Assembly (NCBI RefSeq): GCF_017744445.1
Contig: NZ_JAGIBH010000006.1
Location: 62,001-126,000 of the forward strand
From: Caulobacter sp.
GTDB taxonomy: Bacteria > Pseudomonadota > Alphaproteobacteria > Caulobacterales > Caulobacteraceae
DNA length: 64,000 nt
Direction of reading: 5' to 3'
Made by a program: the position numbers and the translations under genes. Positions 17,775 to 25,287 of the stretch are shown here, piece after piece. The first letter of the stretch is position 1. Each line of letters starts with the position of its first letter. The notes beneath the pieces were generated by a model. It ran no database searches. It had not been told where the DNA came from and saw nothing but the letters and a program-made list of their open reading frames with translations.

Positions 17775-18863
17775 TTACGAACTCCGCGCTTCCGCGCCCA
17801 TGAAGATCACCTTGGCGCCCTTGTTCACGGCCGAGCCCAGCTCGGCCGCGTCCCAGTTGGTCAGGCGCACGCAGCCATGCGAGGCGCGCTTGTTGACCAG
17901 CTTGGGATCGGGCGTGCCGTGGATGCCGTAGGTGTCCTTGGTCAGGTCGATCCAGGTCGAGCCCACCGGATTGTTCGGCCCCGCCTTGATGGTCAGCTTG
18001 GCCTTGGGCTTGCCGAACGTCAGGCGCGAGGGGTCATAGGTATAGGTCGGGGCCGGAGCCAGGGTGCGCACGGCCCACTCGCCGGACGGGGCGGGGCGCT
18101 CGGTGCTGCCGACGGTGGCGGGGTAGACCGCCAGCTCGACGCCGTCCTTGTCGAAGGCGCGGACCTGGCCCAGGGCCTTGTCGATCTCGATGCGGTCGAC
18201 CTTGCGGTCCAGGGTGTCGGCGCCAGCGGCCGTGACCACGATATTCGTCCCGGCAACGGCGAAGTCGACGCCGGGATTGAGCGCCTGCAACAGGGCCTCG
18301 TCCATGTGGAAGCGCTCGGCCAGCAGCTCCAGCGGCGTGTGGTAGTTCATGGCCGGCAGCTTGGCCATCGCCTCGTAGTCTTCCTTGGGCAGCACGGGCG
18401 CGAAGGGGCCGGCGACGTCCTCAGGCGTGATCTTGTAGTCGACCAGCACGGGGCCGCCGTCGCCGGCCGTCAGGGTGTCGACCAGTTCCTTGGTGATCTC
18501 GCCATTGGCGGTGAGGTTGCGCGAGCCCTGGTAGGCCTTGATCGCCAGGGTCAGGTTGGTGCCGTCACGCCCGTCGATGACCCCGGGCGAGAAGTGGGCG
18601 CGGTCCAGCAGGGTCTGGACGCGGACCAGCAGGTTGCGGTGAGCGTCGGGATCGGTCGCGGCCGGGTCGAAGGTCGCGGCGTTGATCGTCTGGGCCAGCG
18701 GCGAGGCGGCCGCGACGGCGGGCGGGGCAGGGACCATGGGTGTCGGCGCCGGCGGCGTCTTCTGCACGGTCTTGGCGGGCGCGGGCTTGGCCGGAGGCTT
18801 GTCGTCGCAGGCCGACAGGGCCAGGACGGCGATCAGGGCGAAACGGGAAACCAGGCCGGTCAT
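17775..18863 (-). CDS. L,D-transpeptidase lipoprotein (YkuD family)
   Basis: A 362-residue lipoprotein with lipobox ALSAC (Cys near 17), so probably anchored in a membrane facing the periplasm. A Pro/Ala linker (about 20-55) precedes a peptidoglycan-binding-like helical domain (about 60-125). The C-terminal YkuD domain carries HGTPDP and the catalytic SHGCVRLTNWD. Such enzymes form 3-3 crosslinks or attach proteins to meso-diaminopimelate in the wall. The ATG at 18863 was chosen because it begins the lipoprotein signal. It is divergent from a VanY-like carboxypeptidase 77 bp away. Confidence 0.9.
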   Translation of the reverse strand: MTGLVSRFALIAVLALSACDDKPPAKPAPAKTVQKTPPAPTPMVPAPPAVAAASPLAQTINAATFDPAATDPDAHRNLLVRVQTLLDRAHFSPGVIDGRDGTNLTLAIKAYQGSRNLTANGEITKELVDTLTAGDGGPVLVDYKITPEDVAGPFAPVLPKEDYEAMAKLPAMNYHTPLELLAERFHMDEALLQALNPGVDFAVAGTNIVVTAAGADTLDRKVDRIEIDKALGQVRAFDKDGVELAVYPATVGSTERPAPSGEWAVRTLAPAPTYTYDPSRLTFGKPKAKLTIKAGPNNPVGSTWIDLTKDTYGIHGTPDPKLVNKRASHGCVRLTNWDAAELGSAVNKGAKVIFMGAEARSS

Positions 18864-18940
18864 GTACTCTCCACGGGGGAACGACTCTCCCGTCTCAAGC
18901 CTTGAGCCATGGCGAAGTTCCACCCGTAACGAGGATCGGC

Positions 18941-20023
18941 TTGAGGGCGCTGCGTCGACTGCTCTGGGGTCTGAGCCTGCTGCTGCTGGCGGTCGGCGGC
19001 TTCTGGGCGTGGGTCTATTGGCCGTCGGGCAAGTCGTCGCCGACGCCAACGCCTCCGATCGACGAGGCCGGGTACCTGCCGCCCCAACACGTGCCATCGA
19101 TCGATCCTCCAGCGCTAGCTGGGGCTCTGCCGCTGGCCGGCGCGCCTGAAGCCTGCGACGGCAACGACGCCCCCGACACCGCCGCCGCCGTCAATGCCGC
19201 CTCGCTATCGACCCTGGCCTGGACGCCGTTCGGCAAGTCCGAGACCGGCTGGGAGATCTACGCCCCCCGCATCGCCGCCGAGATCGGCACGACGTGCGGT
19301 CCCGGCTCGAACGGCTTCGCCTCGGCGCTAGCGCGCTGGCAGGGGGCCCATGGGCTGCAAAAGACCGGCGTGGTCGATCCGGCGGTGTTCGGCGCCATGC
19401 TGGTGCGCTGGCACCTGGCGCGGCCCTTCGTGCGCACCAACCGCGAGGGTATCTGCCCCGGCGCGCCGCCCGAGGCCAATCTGGAGCTGGCCAAGCCCGA
19501 GGAAAGCTACGGCGGCAAGGCCATCCGCATGCGCCCCGGCGCGCTGGCGGCCTATCGCAACATGGTCGCCGAGGCCCGGGCGGCCGGTGTCTTGCCGCGT
19601 CCCGAAACCCTGCGGATCTTCTCCGGCTTCCGCGCTCCGGACGCCGACGCCCAGCGCTGCGCGCGGGACAAGAACTGCCAGGGCCTGATCCGCACCATCT
19701 GCTCGGCCCACCGCACGGGCCTGGCCATGGACGTGGTGATCGACGCCGCGCCGGGCTTCGGGCCCGACAGCTCGGCCGACGCCAACCGCCTGGTGATGGC
19801 GCGATCGGCGCTGTTCAAATGGATGGTCGTCAACGCGCCGCGCTTCGGCTTCGTCAACTACGCCTACGAGCCGTGGCACTGGGAGTGGACCGGCGAGCCG
19901 CTGTTGCCCGGCGTGCCGATCTCCAGCCTGCCCCAGGAAGGCTCGGAGCCTGTTACGGAACCTCCGGCAGCGCCCACGTCTGGAAAGCCGGCCGCTGCCG
20001 CAGGCGCTCGTAATAGGCGGTGA
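18941..20023 (+). CDS. VanY-like D-alanyl-D-alanine carboxypeptidase, membrane anchored
   Basis: A 360-residue protein starting at TTG 18941 (GAGGA upstream), chosen because the membrane anchor RRLLWGLSLLLLAVGGFWAW follows at once. A Pro-rich spacer leads to a peptidoglycan-binding-like helical region (about 75-145). A C-terminal peptidase M15 domain has zinc-site residues in SAHRTGLAMDV and EPWHWEWTG. It probably trims D-Ala from stem peptides. Its divergent partner is an L,D-transpeptidase, and together they could shape crosslinking. The 3' end overlaps the convergent GST gene by 71 bp. Confidence 0.75.
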   Translation: MRALRRLLWGLSLLLLAVGGFWAWVYWPSGKSSPTPTPPIDEAGYLPPQHVPSIDPPALAGALPLAGAPEACDGNDAPDTAAAVNAASLSTLAWTPFGKSETGWEIYAPRIAAEIGTTCGPGSNGFASALARWQGAHGLQKTGVVDPAVFGAMLVRWHLARPFVRTNREGICPGAPPEANLELAKPEESYGGKAIRMRPGALAAYRNMVAEARAAGVLPRPETLRIFSGFRAPDADAQRCARDKNCQGLIRTICSAHRTGLAMDVVIDAAPGFGPDSSADANRLVMARSALFKWMVVNAPRFGFVNYAYEPWHWEWTGEPLLPGVPISSLPQEGSEPVTEPPAAPTSGKPAAAAGARNRR

Positions 20024-20573
20024 GCGTCGGCCAGTCCTCGCGCGCGATCGGCGAGTACAGCCAGCGATGCACCGACAGCCCCAGCACGATGTCGGCCAGG
20101 GTGAACTGCTCAACGGCCACATAGGCGCCGGTGTCGAGGATGCGCGCGCTGAGCAGGCCCATGGCCGTGTTCCAGGCCGTGACGCTGCTCTCGATCTGCT
20201 TGGGATCGTCGAAGCCCGGCGTCTTGCGCACCAGGCCGGCGAAGGCGTAGCGCCAGGCGGTGTTCAGCTCGGTGCACTGCCAGTCCATCCACTGGTCGAC
20301 CAGCGCCCGCTGGCGGCGGTCGTCCGGGAACAGCGGCGTGCCGGCCGCGACGTAGCGGCAGATGGCGTTGCTTTCCCAGACCGGTCCATGCTCGTCGACC
20401 AGGACGGGCACCAGGGCGTTGGGGTTCAGCGCGACGAACTTCGGGTCGCTGGTGGGCGCGAAACCCTGGCCCCAGTCCTCGCGCTCATAGGCGATGTGCA
20501 GCTCGTCCAGGGTCCACAGCACCTTGCGGACATTGATGGAAGAGGTGCGGCCGAGGACCTTGGGGATCGTCAC
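19953..20573 (-). CDS. Glutathione S-transferase family protein
   Basis: A 206-residue cytosolic GST. The thioredoxin-like N-terminal domain (about 1-80) has the glutathione-site region GRTSSINVRKVLW and the cis-Pro segment NALVPVLVDE. ESNAICRY follows near 66. The helical C-terminal domain (about 90-200) contains FTLADIVLGL. It resembles theta-like bacterial GSTs; the electrophile is unknown. Its start overlaps the stop of the small upstream gene (ATGA), so the pair is coupled. Confidence 0.85.
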   Translation of the reverse strand: MTIPKVLGRTSSINVRKVLWTLDELHIAYEREDWGQGFAPTSDPKFVALNPNALVPVLVDEHGPVWESNAICRYVAAGTPLFPDDRRQRALVDQWMDWQCTELNTAWRYAFAGLVRKTPGFDDPKQIESSVTAWNTAMGLLSARILDTGAYVAVEQFTLADIVLGLSVHRWLYSPIAREDWPTLTAYYERLRQRPAFQTWALPEVP

Positions 20574-20746
20574 CGGGTCATCCAGGGCTTGGACTTGCCG
20601 GTGGGGGCGGCGGCGTTGGCGCGATCGACCTTGCCGGTCGAGGCCTTGGCGCCGTGGCCGTGCTTGCCCTGGGCGGCCTTCTTCAGGCGCAGGGCGCGCT
20701 GCATCGGCGTCTCGTCAGCCGGCGGGGTATCGGTTTTATCGGTCAT
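20570..20746 (-). CDS. Small basic hypothetical protein upstream of GST
   Basis: A 58-residue basic, Lys/Ala-rich protein with no hydrophobic segment and no domain that I recognise. The four-base overlap of its stop with the GST start and normal codon use support it as a real gene. It is divergent from the secreted Ig-like protein, whose start is 64 bp away. Confidence 0.55.
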   Translation of the reverse strand: MTDKTDTPPADETPMQRALRLKKAAQGKHGHGAKASTGKVDRANAAAPTGKSKPWMTR

Positions 20747-20809
20747 CAGGGCGATGTAGGCCTCGAATGGCGCCTTGAGAAGGCCGCGCTTGAAGGTCAG
20801 TCTGGAAAG

Positions 20810-21361
20810 ATGTCGTCGCCTCGTTCGGTTCCCGTCCTGATCGCGCTCGCCGTCCTGGCGGCGACCAGTGCTCACGCGCAGGTCAAGGGCGATCCCAACG
20901 AGGTCTCGCCGGTGCTGATCCTGCCGCCGACCCTGCCGCCCAAGCTGGTCTCGACCTATCCGGCGCAGGACGAGACCGTGGCCCCCGGCGTGTTGATCCT
21001 GAAGGTCGCCTTCGATCAGCAGATGTCGCCCACCGCCTGGAACTACGCGCCGGCGCAGGGCGCCGAGCCGATGGACTGCGTGAAGACGCCCCGCCTGCTG
21101 CCCGACCAGAAGACCTTCGTCCTGCTGTGCCGGGTGCTGTCCAACAAGACCTATGGCGTGACCTTCAACGCCGCGCGCGACGGCGGCTTCGCCAATCTCG
21201 GCGACAATCCGGCCCATACGGCGGCCCTGACCTTCAAGGTCGACGCCGAATATCCGATCACCACGGTCCGCCAGGCGATGGAGAAGGCCAAGCTGCTGCC
21301 CGACCAGATGCCGGTGCAGGACGCCCCTATGGCGGTCGCTTCCGGAGCGAGCGGCCGCTAG
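20810..21361 (+). CDS. Exported Ig-like (SbsA-type) domain protein
   Basis: A 183-residue exported protein with a signal peptide ending TSAHA/QVKGD. The rest resembles a bacterial Ig-like fold of the SbsA type, with VSTYPAQDETVAPGVLILKVAFDQQMS as the classical first strands (residues about 45-70). Two Cys (MDCVK and LLCRV) may pair. The ATG at 20810 follows GGAAAG. Location is probably periplasmic or cell surface; no enzymatic motif is present. Confidence 0.7.
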   Translation: MSSPRSVPVLIALAVLAATSAHAQVKGDPNEVSPVLILPPTLPPKLVSTYPAQDETVAPGVLILKVAFDQQMSPTAWNYAPAQGAEPMDCVKTPRLLPDQKTFVLLCRVLSNKTYGVTFNAARDGGFANLGDNPAHTAALTFKVDAEYPITTVRQAMEKAKLLPDQMPVQDAPMAVASGASGR

Positions 21362-21414
21362 CCTTCTAACTGAAGCGTGTGGCGCGCGAGGCCCGACTCC
21401 CTCATCATCATGAG

Positions 21415-22191
21415 ATGATAGGGGAATCGGGGCGCGAGTGGACGGGGGCTGACCTCGCTGTGGTGGTGGGCGACTATGTCTCCCAGCTGGAGAAGACGCT
21501 TGCCGGCAAGCCCTTCGATCGCGCCACCCACGACCGCACGGTGCGCTTCGTCACCGGCAAGTCGGACATGCCGATCACCTGGAAGCAGGGTGAGATCTCG
21601 GCGGTGCTGTCGCTGATCGGCCTGCCGATCCTCAAGGACATGCCGCCGCGGTGGTCCTATGACGAGGCGCTGCTGGACGCCGTCGAGGACCAGCTGGCCA
21701 TGAAGCCGACCCTGCTGGCCTCGGCCGTCCGCCCCGCCGCCCTGTTCACCGCGCCGTCGGCCATTCCGCTGATCGAGACCGCGCCGCCCAAGCCAATGCC
21801 GATGGACGATCGCCTGATCCGCGCCATCCAGCGCTTCGACATGTCGGGTCGCGAGGCCGACGACCGCTTCCTGAAGGGCCTGGGCGTGGCCAGCGTGGTG
21901 GCGCACGAGGCCCGCCGCCTGTCGGATCGCGGCCGCCCGGACCTGGCCGGCCGCATCCGCCCCGCTCGCGACGGCGATCCCGACGGCTGCGACGTGATCA
22001 GCTTCGGCCTGGACGAGATCCCGCGCCTGATCGTGGTCAAGGCCACCCTGGCCGGCGAGGTGGCCCCGTTCGGCCTCAGCCACGCCGAGTTCGAACTGGC
22101 CAAGGCCCAGCCCAGCGCCTTCCGCATCCGCCGCGTCTACGACCTCTTGGGCGAGGCGCGCTTCTACCGGATGAAGCCGCCGTTTCACTGA
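21415..22191 (+). CDS. DUF3883-like protein with degenerate nuclease motif
   Basis: 258 residues from the ATG at 21415 (a GTG at 21379 is also in frame). Residues about 5-85 (ADLAVVVGDYVSQLE, ITWKQGEISAVLSLIGLP) fit the helical domain often found N-terminal to DUF3883. The C-terminal 70 residues fit DUF3883 itself, a PD-(D/E)xK-like domain: CDVISF, LIVVKAT, FGLSHAEFELAK, FRIRRVYDL. The usual acidic residue of the ExK pair is Val here (V207-V-K209), so catalysis may be lost. Homologues occur in restriction-type proteins, but this copy stands among chromosomal genes with normal codon use. Confidence 0.6.
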   Translation: MIGESGREWTGADLAVVVGDYVSQLEKTLAGKPFDRATHDRTVRFVTGKSDMPITWKQGEISAVLSLIGLPILKDMPPRWSYDEALLDAVEDQLAMKPTLLASAVRPAALFTAPSAIPLIETAPPKPMPMDDRLIRAIQRFDMSGREADDRFLKGLGVASVVAHEARRLSDRGRPDLAGRIRPARDGDPDGCDVISFGLDEIPRLIVVKATLAGEVAPFGLSHAEFELAKAQPSAFRIRRVYDLLGEARFYRMKPPFH

Positions 22192-22198
22192 GCCGGCG

Positions 22199-22759
22199 TC
22201 AGGCCTTGAAGACGTGGGCCGCCATCACCGCCAGCCCGCCCAGCGTCCGGCCGTGGTTCAGCTCGCCGGGCAGGCGCATCAGCGTTTCGTAGAAGCCCAG
22301 CGGGGGCAGGGCGGTCATCACCGTGACGATCTGCTTGCGCGACAGGCCCTTGGACACCCGCCCGCCGCTGGCGTCGACCCAGTCGGCCTTGCGCACGGCG
22401 TTGACCACATCCGCCTTCGGACCTCGGAACGGGGTGATCTTGTGATGCCAGTGGATCAGGTCGCGGACCAGCATCGCGTCCAGCTCCGGCGCGCGGGCCT
22501 GGCGGGCCAGCTCGGCGTGGACCTCGGACGGCTCCAGATAGGCCAGCGCCCGGTCGGTCCATAGCCCGACATCGTGATGCGCCAGGGCGAAGGCGATCGG
22601 CGCGCGCCATTGCTGATCCCCGTCCAGGAAGTGCAGGGCATAGGTCAGGACCCGATAGACGTGGTTGCGATAGCCGGGAAAGTCCGCGCCAACCCGGTCG
22701 CGCACCAGCGCCAGTTCGCGCTCGATAATCGGGTCGTGGTCGATGACGGCGATGGACAT
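22199..22759 (-). CDS. HD-domain phosphohydrolase-like protein
   Basis: 186 residues from ATG 22759 (TTG 22762 is possible). The metal-site residues of an HD fold appear in order: FPGYRNHVYRVL (first His), LAHHDVGLW (HD), LIHWHHKITPF (His pair) and VRKADWVDA (last Asp). Members hydrolyse phosphate esters of nucleotides or other metabolites; the substrate is unknown. It lies convergent to the DUF3883-like gene (8-bp gap) and 10 bp after the restored stop of the frameshifted HTH gene, so those two minus-strand genes probably form one transcript. Confidence 0.75.
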   Translation of the reverse strand: MSIAVIDHDPIIERELALVRDRVGADFPGYRNHVYRVLTYALHFLDGDQQWRAPIAFALAHHDVGLWTDRALAYLEPSEVHAELARQARAPELDAMLVRDLIHWHHKITPFRGPKADVVNAVRKADWVDASGGRVSKGLSRKQIVTVMTALPPLGFYETLMRLPGELNHGRTLGGLAVMAAHVFKA

Positions 22760-22768
22760 CAAAGCAGC

Positions 22769-23660
22769 TCAGCGTATCCGGCGATCCATAGCTTGCATGA
22801 AGTCACCGGAAAGGCGGGGGGACGGCCTGTTCGGCAAGTCGCCGCCGGCGGACGCGAGGGCGGCCAGGTCCGCGCCGGGATCTTGCGCGCTGGCTTCGGC
22901 TCCGGGCCGTTGAAGTCCATGAACGGGATGTCCAGCGCCTTCAGCGCGTACGCCGTGGTGCGTTCGGCCGCCTCAAGGGCCTCGGCGTCGTCCTCGCCCA
23001 GATAGTCGCGCCGAAAGCGCATGACCCGCCGCTTGAACAGCGCCGGTACTTTATCGGGCTTCAGCAGCATGGCCAGCGCCACCAGGTAGATGCTGCGAAA
23101 CATCAGGTCGGTCTCATGTTCGACCGCCGCCTTGGTCGGCCGCCAGTCGACGAAGCCGGTCATCAGCAGTTTCGCGCGCTCATCATCGAAGCCCTCGGAG
23201 GTCGCCCCCGCCAAGGCGGTGGTCGAAGGCGGCTCCGGCGCGGTCAGCCGCGCCAGCCGATCGGCCAGGGTGGTCAGGCGCAGCGCCTCGTGGTCGCGCC
23301 CGTCCTTGATCGCCTCCGCCAGCCGCACCATCGCGGCGTCGCGCAGATCGGCGGGCGCGGTCGACAGGGGCAGGGCCTCTGCCGATGCGTCGCTAGCGTG
23401 CTGCGCCTCGCGGGACGCCGGCGTCAGCGCACGAATGTCCGCCTCGGCCTCGGCATGAGCCCGCGCGACGGCGTCGCTACAGGCTTTCTTGGTCCAGCCG
23501 TCCTTGCAGGCATGTTGATAGATGCTGGTCGGCGAGACCTTCCACTTGCGCGCCAATTCAGCGGCGGTGGCGCCATTGCGATACTCGGCGGCGATCTCGG
23601 CCCAGGAGGCGTCGGAGAGCCGGAACCAGGTGGCGGTGTTTCGGGGCGTGATTTGCTCAT
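22769..23660 (-). pseudogene. HTH-domain hypothetical gene with two apparent frameshifts
   Basis: The central frame (about 23640 to 22900) encodes an HTH at its start (WAEIAAEYRNGATAAELARKWKVS, given in two parts of the helix-turn-helix) and a helical remainder ending MDFNGPEP. That frame has no start codon nearby. An ATG at 23660 lies one frame off, and adding one C in the C-run near 23645-23648 joins them to give MSKSRPRNTATW. At the other end, adding one C near 22898 restores a sensible tail ending MQAMDRRIR, with a stop at 22769. Two single-base losses in C-runs suggest either gene decay or assembly error. Function unknown. Confidence 0.6.
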
Positions 23661-24008
23661 GGCCGCTAGTGTGCGGCGGTTTAAGGCAGCGGGGATTGAT
23701 TGTCGTTGAAAACTGACAAGACCTTGAAAAGGCGAATATTTTTCTCTCTAGGGTGGGCGGTTGCGCGAGCGTTTGGCCCTCGCGCGCGTTGATGCAGGCC
23801 ATGCCGGTTGGCGCCAGTAGCGGAAGTCAGCCTGGACGCCATATGCGGACCTTGGAGAGCTGCCATCCGAGGCGCGAGCAAGACCCCTGCCTAGTCCTTT
23901 ACGTACCAAGCCTGGGAGCCTTTAGCCAGCTGCCCCGCAGTCACGTGGCCGCGCATACAGCTTTCTAGGTGCCTCCGACCGTCCGGCGCTTGCAACGGTT
24001 GGGGAGCG
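23661..24008. other. Gene-free left flank of the accessory operon
   Basis: No convincing gene, tRNA or insertion sequence was seen in these roughly 350 bases between the HTH gene and the operator-like dyad. Composition drops towards that of the island. I found no direct repeat or integrase that would define an insertion boundary. Confidence 0.4.
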
Positions 24009-24032
24009 GGTCCATTTGTGAACCAATGGACC
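24009..24032 (+). promoter_or_regulatory. Perfect dyad before the HIT operon, possible operator
   Basis: GGTCCATT, eight bases, AATGGACC: an exact 8-bp inverted repeat 46 bases before the HIT gene start. A -10-like TATGCT lies at 24045-24050, so the dyad would cover the -35 region. This fits a repressor site or a regulated promoter, but no regulator gene lies beside it. Confidence 0.45.
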
Positions 24033-24078
24033 ACAGACTTCAGGTATGCTTCCTCTGCGTTGCTAGGGGAGATTGGAC

Positions 24079-24720
24079 ATGATCAGCACGAGTCGATTCG
24101 CTGAGGCGCTATCTTCACAAGCGGGATCAGCGCTGGAGAACCGGTCGCTCGTTCAAGGGATCCATAACGTCGTCGTCCCTACCATAGGGATGATCGTTCC
24201 CAATTGGCTTCTGGTCGTCCCGCGTGGACATACGCTTAACTTCGCCCAGCAGACGTCCGCCGCGCGCCTGGAGGCCGAACGGATAATCCAGGACCTTTCG
24301 CACGAAGTTGCCGGATCAGATCTGGACACCATAGTCCTGGAGCATGGTCCCGCAGTTGTGGGATCGGCAGTAGGCTGTGGCGTCGATCATGCCCACCTGC
24401 ACGTACTCTTGCTGCAGCGCGGGTTTGCCGACGTGCTCTGGAAGCGAATCGAAGCCGACTTGGAAGCTGAGCCCGAGGTCGCGCCTCTAAACGCTCTCCA
24501 TCGCGGAGTTGACGCCAACAGTGCCTATTATCTGGCTTGGCGCAATGGGTCGCGCCTGCTTGAGCAGCCCGTTAAGGCTGAGGTGTCGCAGCGGTTTCGC
24601 AAGCTAGTGGCCCAGGCTGCGGGCGTTGCGGATCAATGGGACTACCGAGTTCACCGGTTCGACGACAATGTTTGGCAAACGGTCGCTGCATCCCAACATC
24701 GGCGCGTGTTGGCCGCTTGA
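24079..24720 (+). CDS. HIT-family nucleotide-binding protein
   Basis: 213 residues from ATG 24079, which follows an AGGGGA ribosome-binding site. The histidine triad is DHAHLHV (His104, His106, His108), where the middle His forms a nucleotidyl intermediate in this superfamily. The length and N-terminal strand region (VVPTIGMIVPNWLLVVPRGHTLNF) resemble the longer, GalT/ATP-adenylyltransferase-like branch rather than the short Hint proteins. It is the first gene of a tight operon with a membrane protein and an ATP-grasp/MazG fusion. Codon use is less GC-biased than in the neighbours. Probable role: hydrolysis or transfer of a nucleotide linked to phosphate, sulphate or amine. Substrate unknown. 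Confidence 0.8.
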   Translation: MISTSRFAEALSSQAGSALENRSLVQGIHNVVVPTIGMIVPNWLLVVPRGHTLNFAQQTSAARLEAERIIQDLSHEVAGSDLDTIVLEHGPAVVGSAVGCGVDHAHLHVLLLQRGFADVLWKRIEADLEAEPEVAPLNALHRGVDANSAYYLAWRNGSRLLEQPVKAEVSQRFRKLVAQAAGVADQWDYRVHRFDDNVWQTVAASQHRRVLAA

Positions 24721-25286
24721 GCGGCGAGGATCCAAATACCGTCCCTCCACCGGTCATCCGACCGGATGGCCGCGATCCGTGGCAATGGGAAACTAAATAC
24801 GCGCAGGTCGCTACGCAGATTTGGCGCGAGGCGAAGATCCTAGGCACTTACCTTGCCGTTTTCGGGAGCCTGACCCTACTGGTCTTCGCCCTGGTCGCCG
24901 ATCCGGCCTATCCAGCAGGCTCTTCCGCCCAAAACGCGGTGTTTTTTCTCAGACGGCACGATTTGCTGGTGTTTTTCGTCGGCTCGGTCGGGGCGATAAC
25001 GTTCGCCATCAAGTGGCTGGTGCATTCGGTAGCCAAGGGTCTCTGGCATCAAGACCGCTTTTTGTGGCGGATCTTCGTGCCACTCACCGGCGGCATCTAC
25101 GCACTGGTCGTGCTGGGTCTTGTCCAGGCTGGACTGATGGGTGGGCAGAAGGCTGGCGAAGCCAACGTGACCGTGCTTACCAGGGACTTGGTCCTGGCGT
25201 TCCTTGCTGGATATTTCGCTGACGGCGTCAGTGGTCTGCTGTCAAACGTAGCCAACGCGATCTTCGGGCAGGTGGATAAGAAATAG
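24717..25286 (+). CDS. Four-helix membrane protein of the accessory operon
   Basis: 189 residues from TTG 24717, whose TTGA overlaps the HIT stop; no better start exists in frame. A soluble N-terminus of about 40 residues precedes four predicted membrane helices near 41-61, 83-103, 117-141 and 156-183. A basic connector (KGLWHQDRFLWR) lies between the second and third. No enzyme motif is visible. Small multi-helix membrane proteins of this kind often serve as effectors or anchors in defence-type operons, but that is inference from layout. The next gene starts one base after its stop. Confidence 0.7.
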   Translation: MSGEDPNTVPPPVIRPDGRDPWQWETKYAQVATQIWREAKILGTYLAVFGSLTLLVFALVADPAYPAGSSAQNAVFFLRRHDLLVFFVGSVGAITFAIKWLVHSVAKGLWHQDRFLWRIFVPLTGGIYALVVLGLVQAGLMGGQKAGEANVTVLTRDLVLAFLAGYFADGVSGLLSNVANAIFGQVDKK

Positions 25287-25287
25287 T

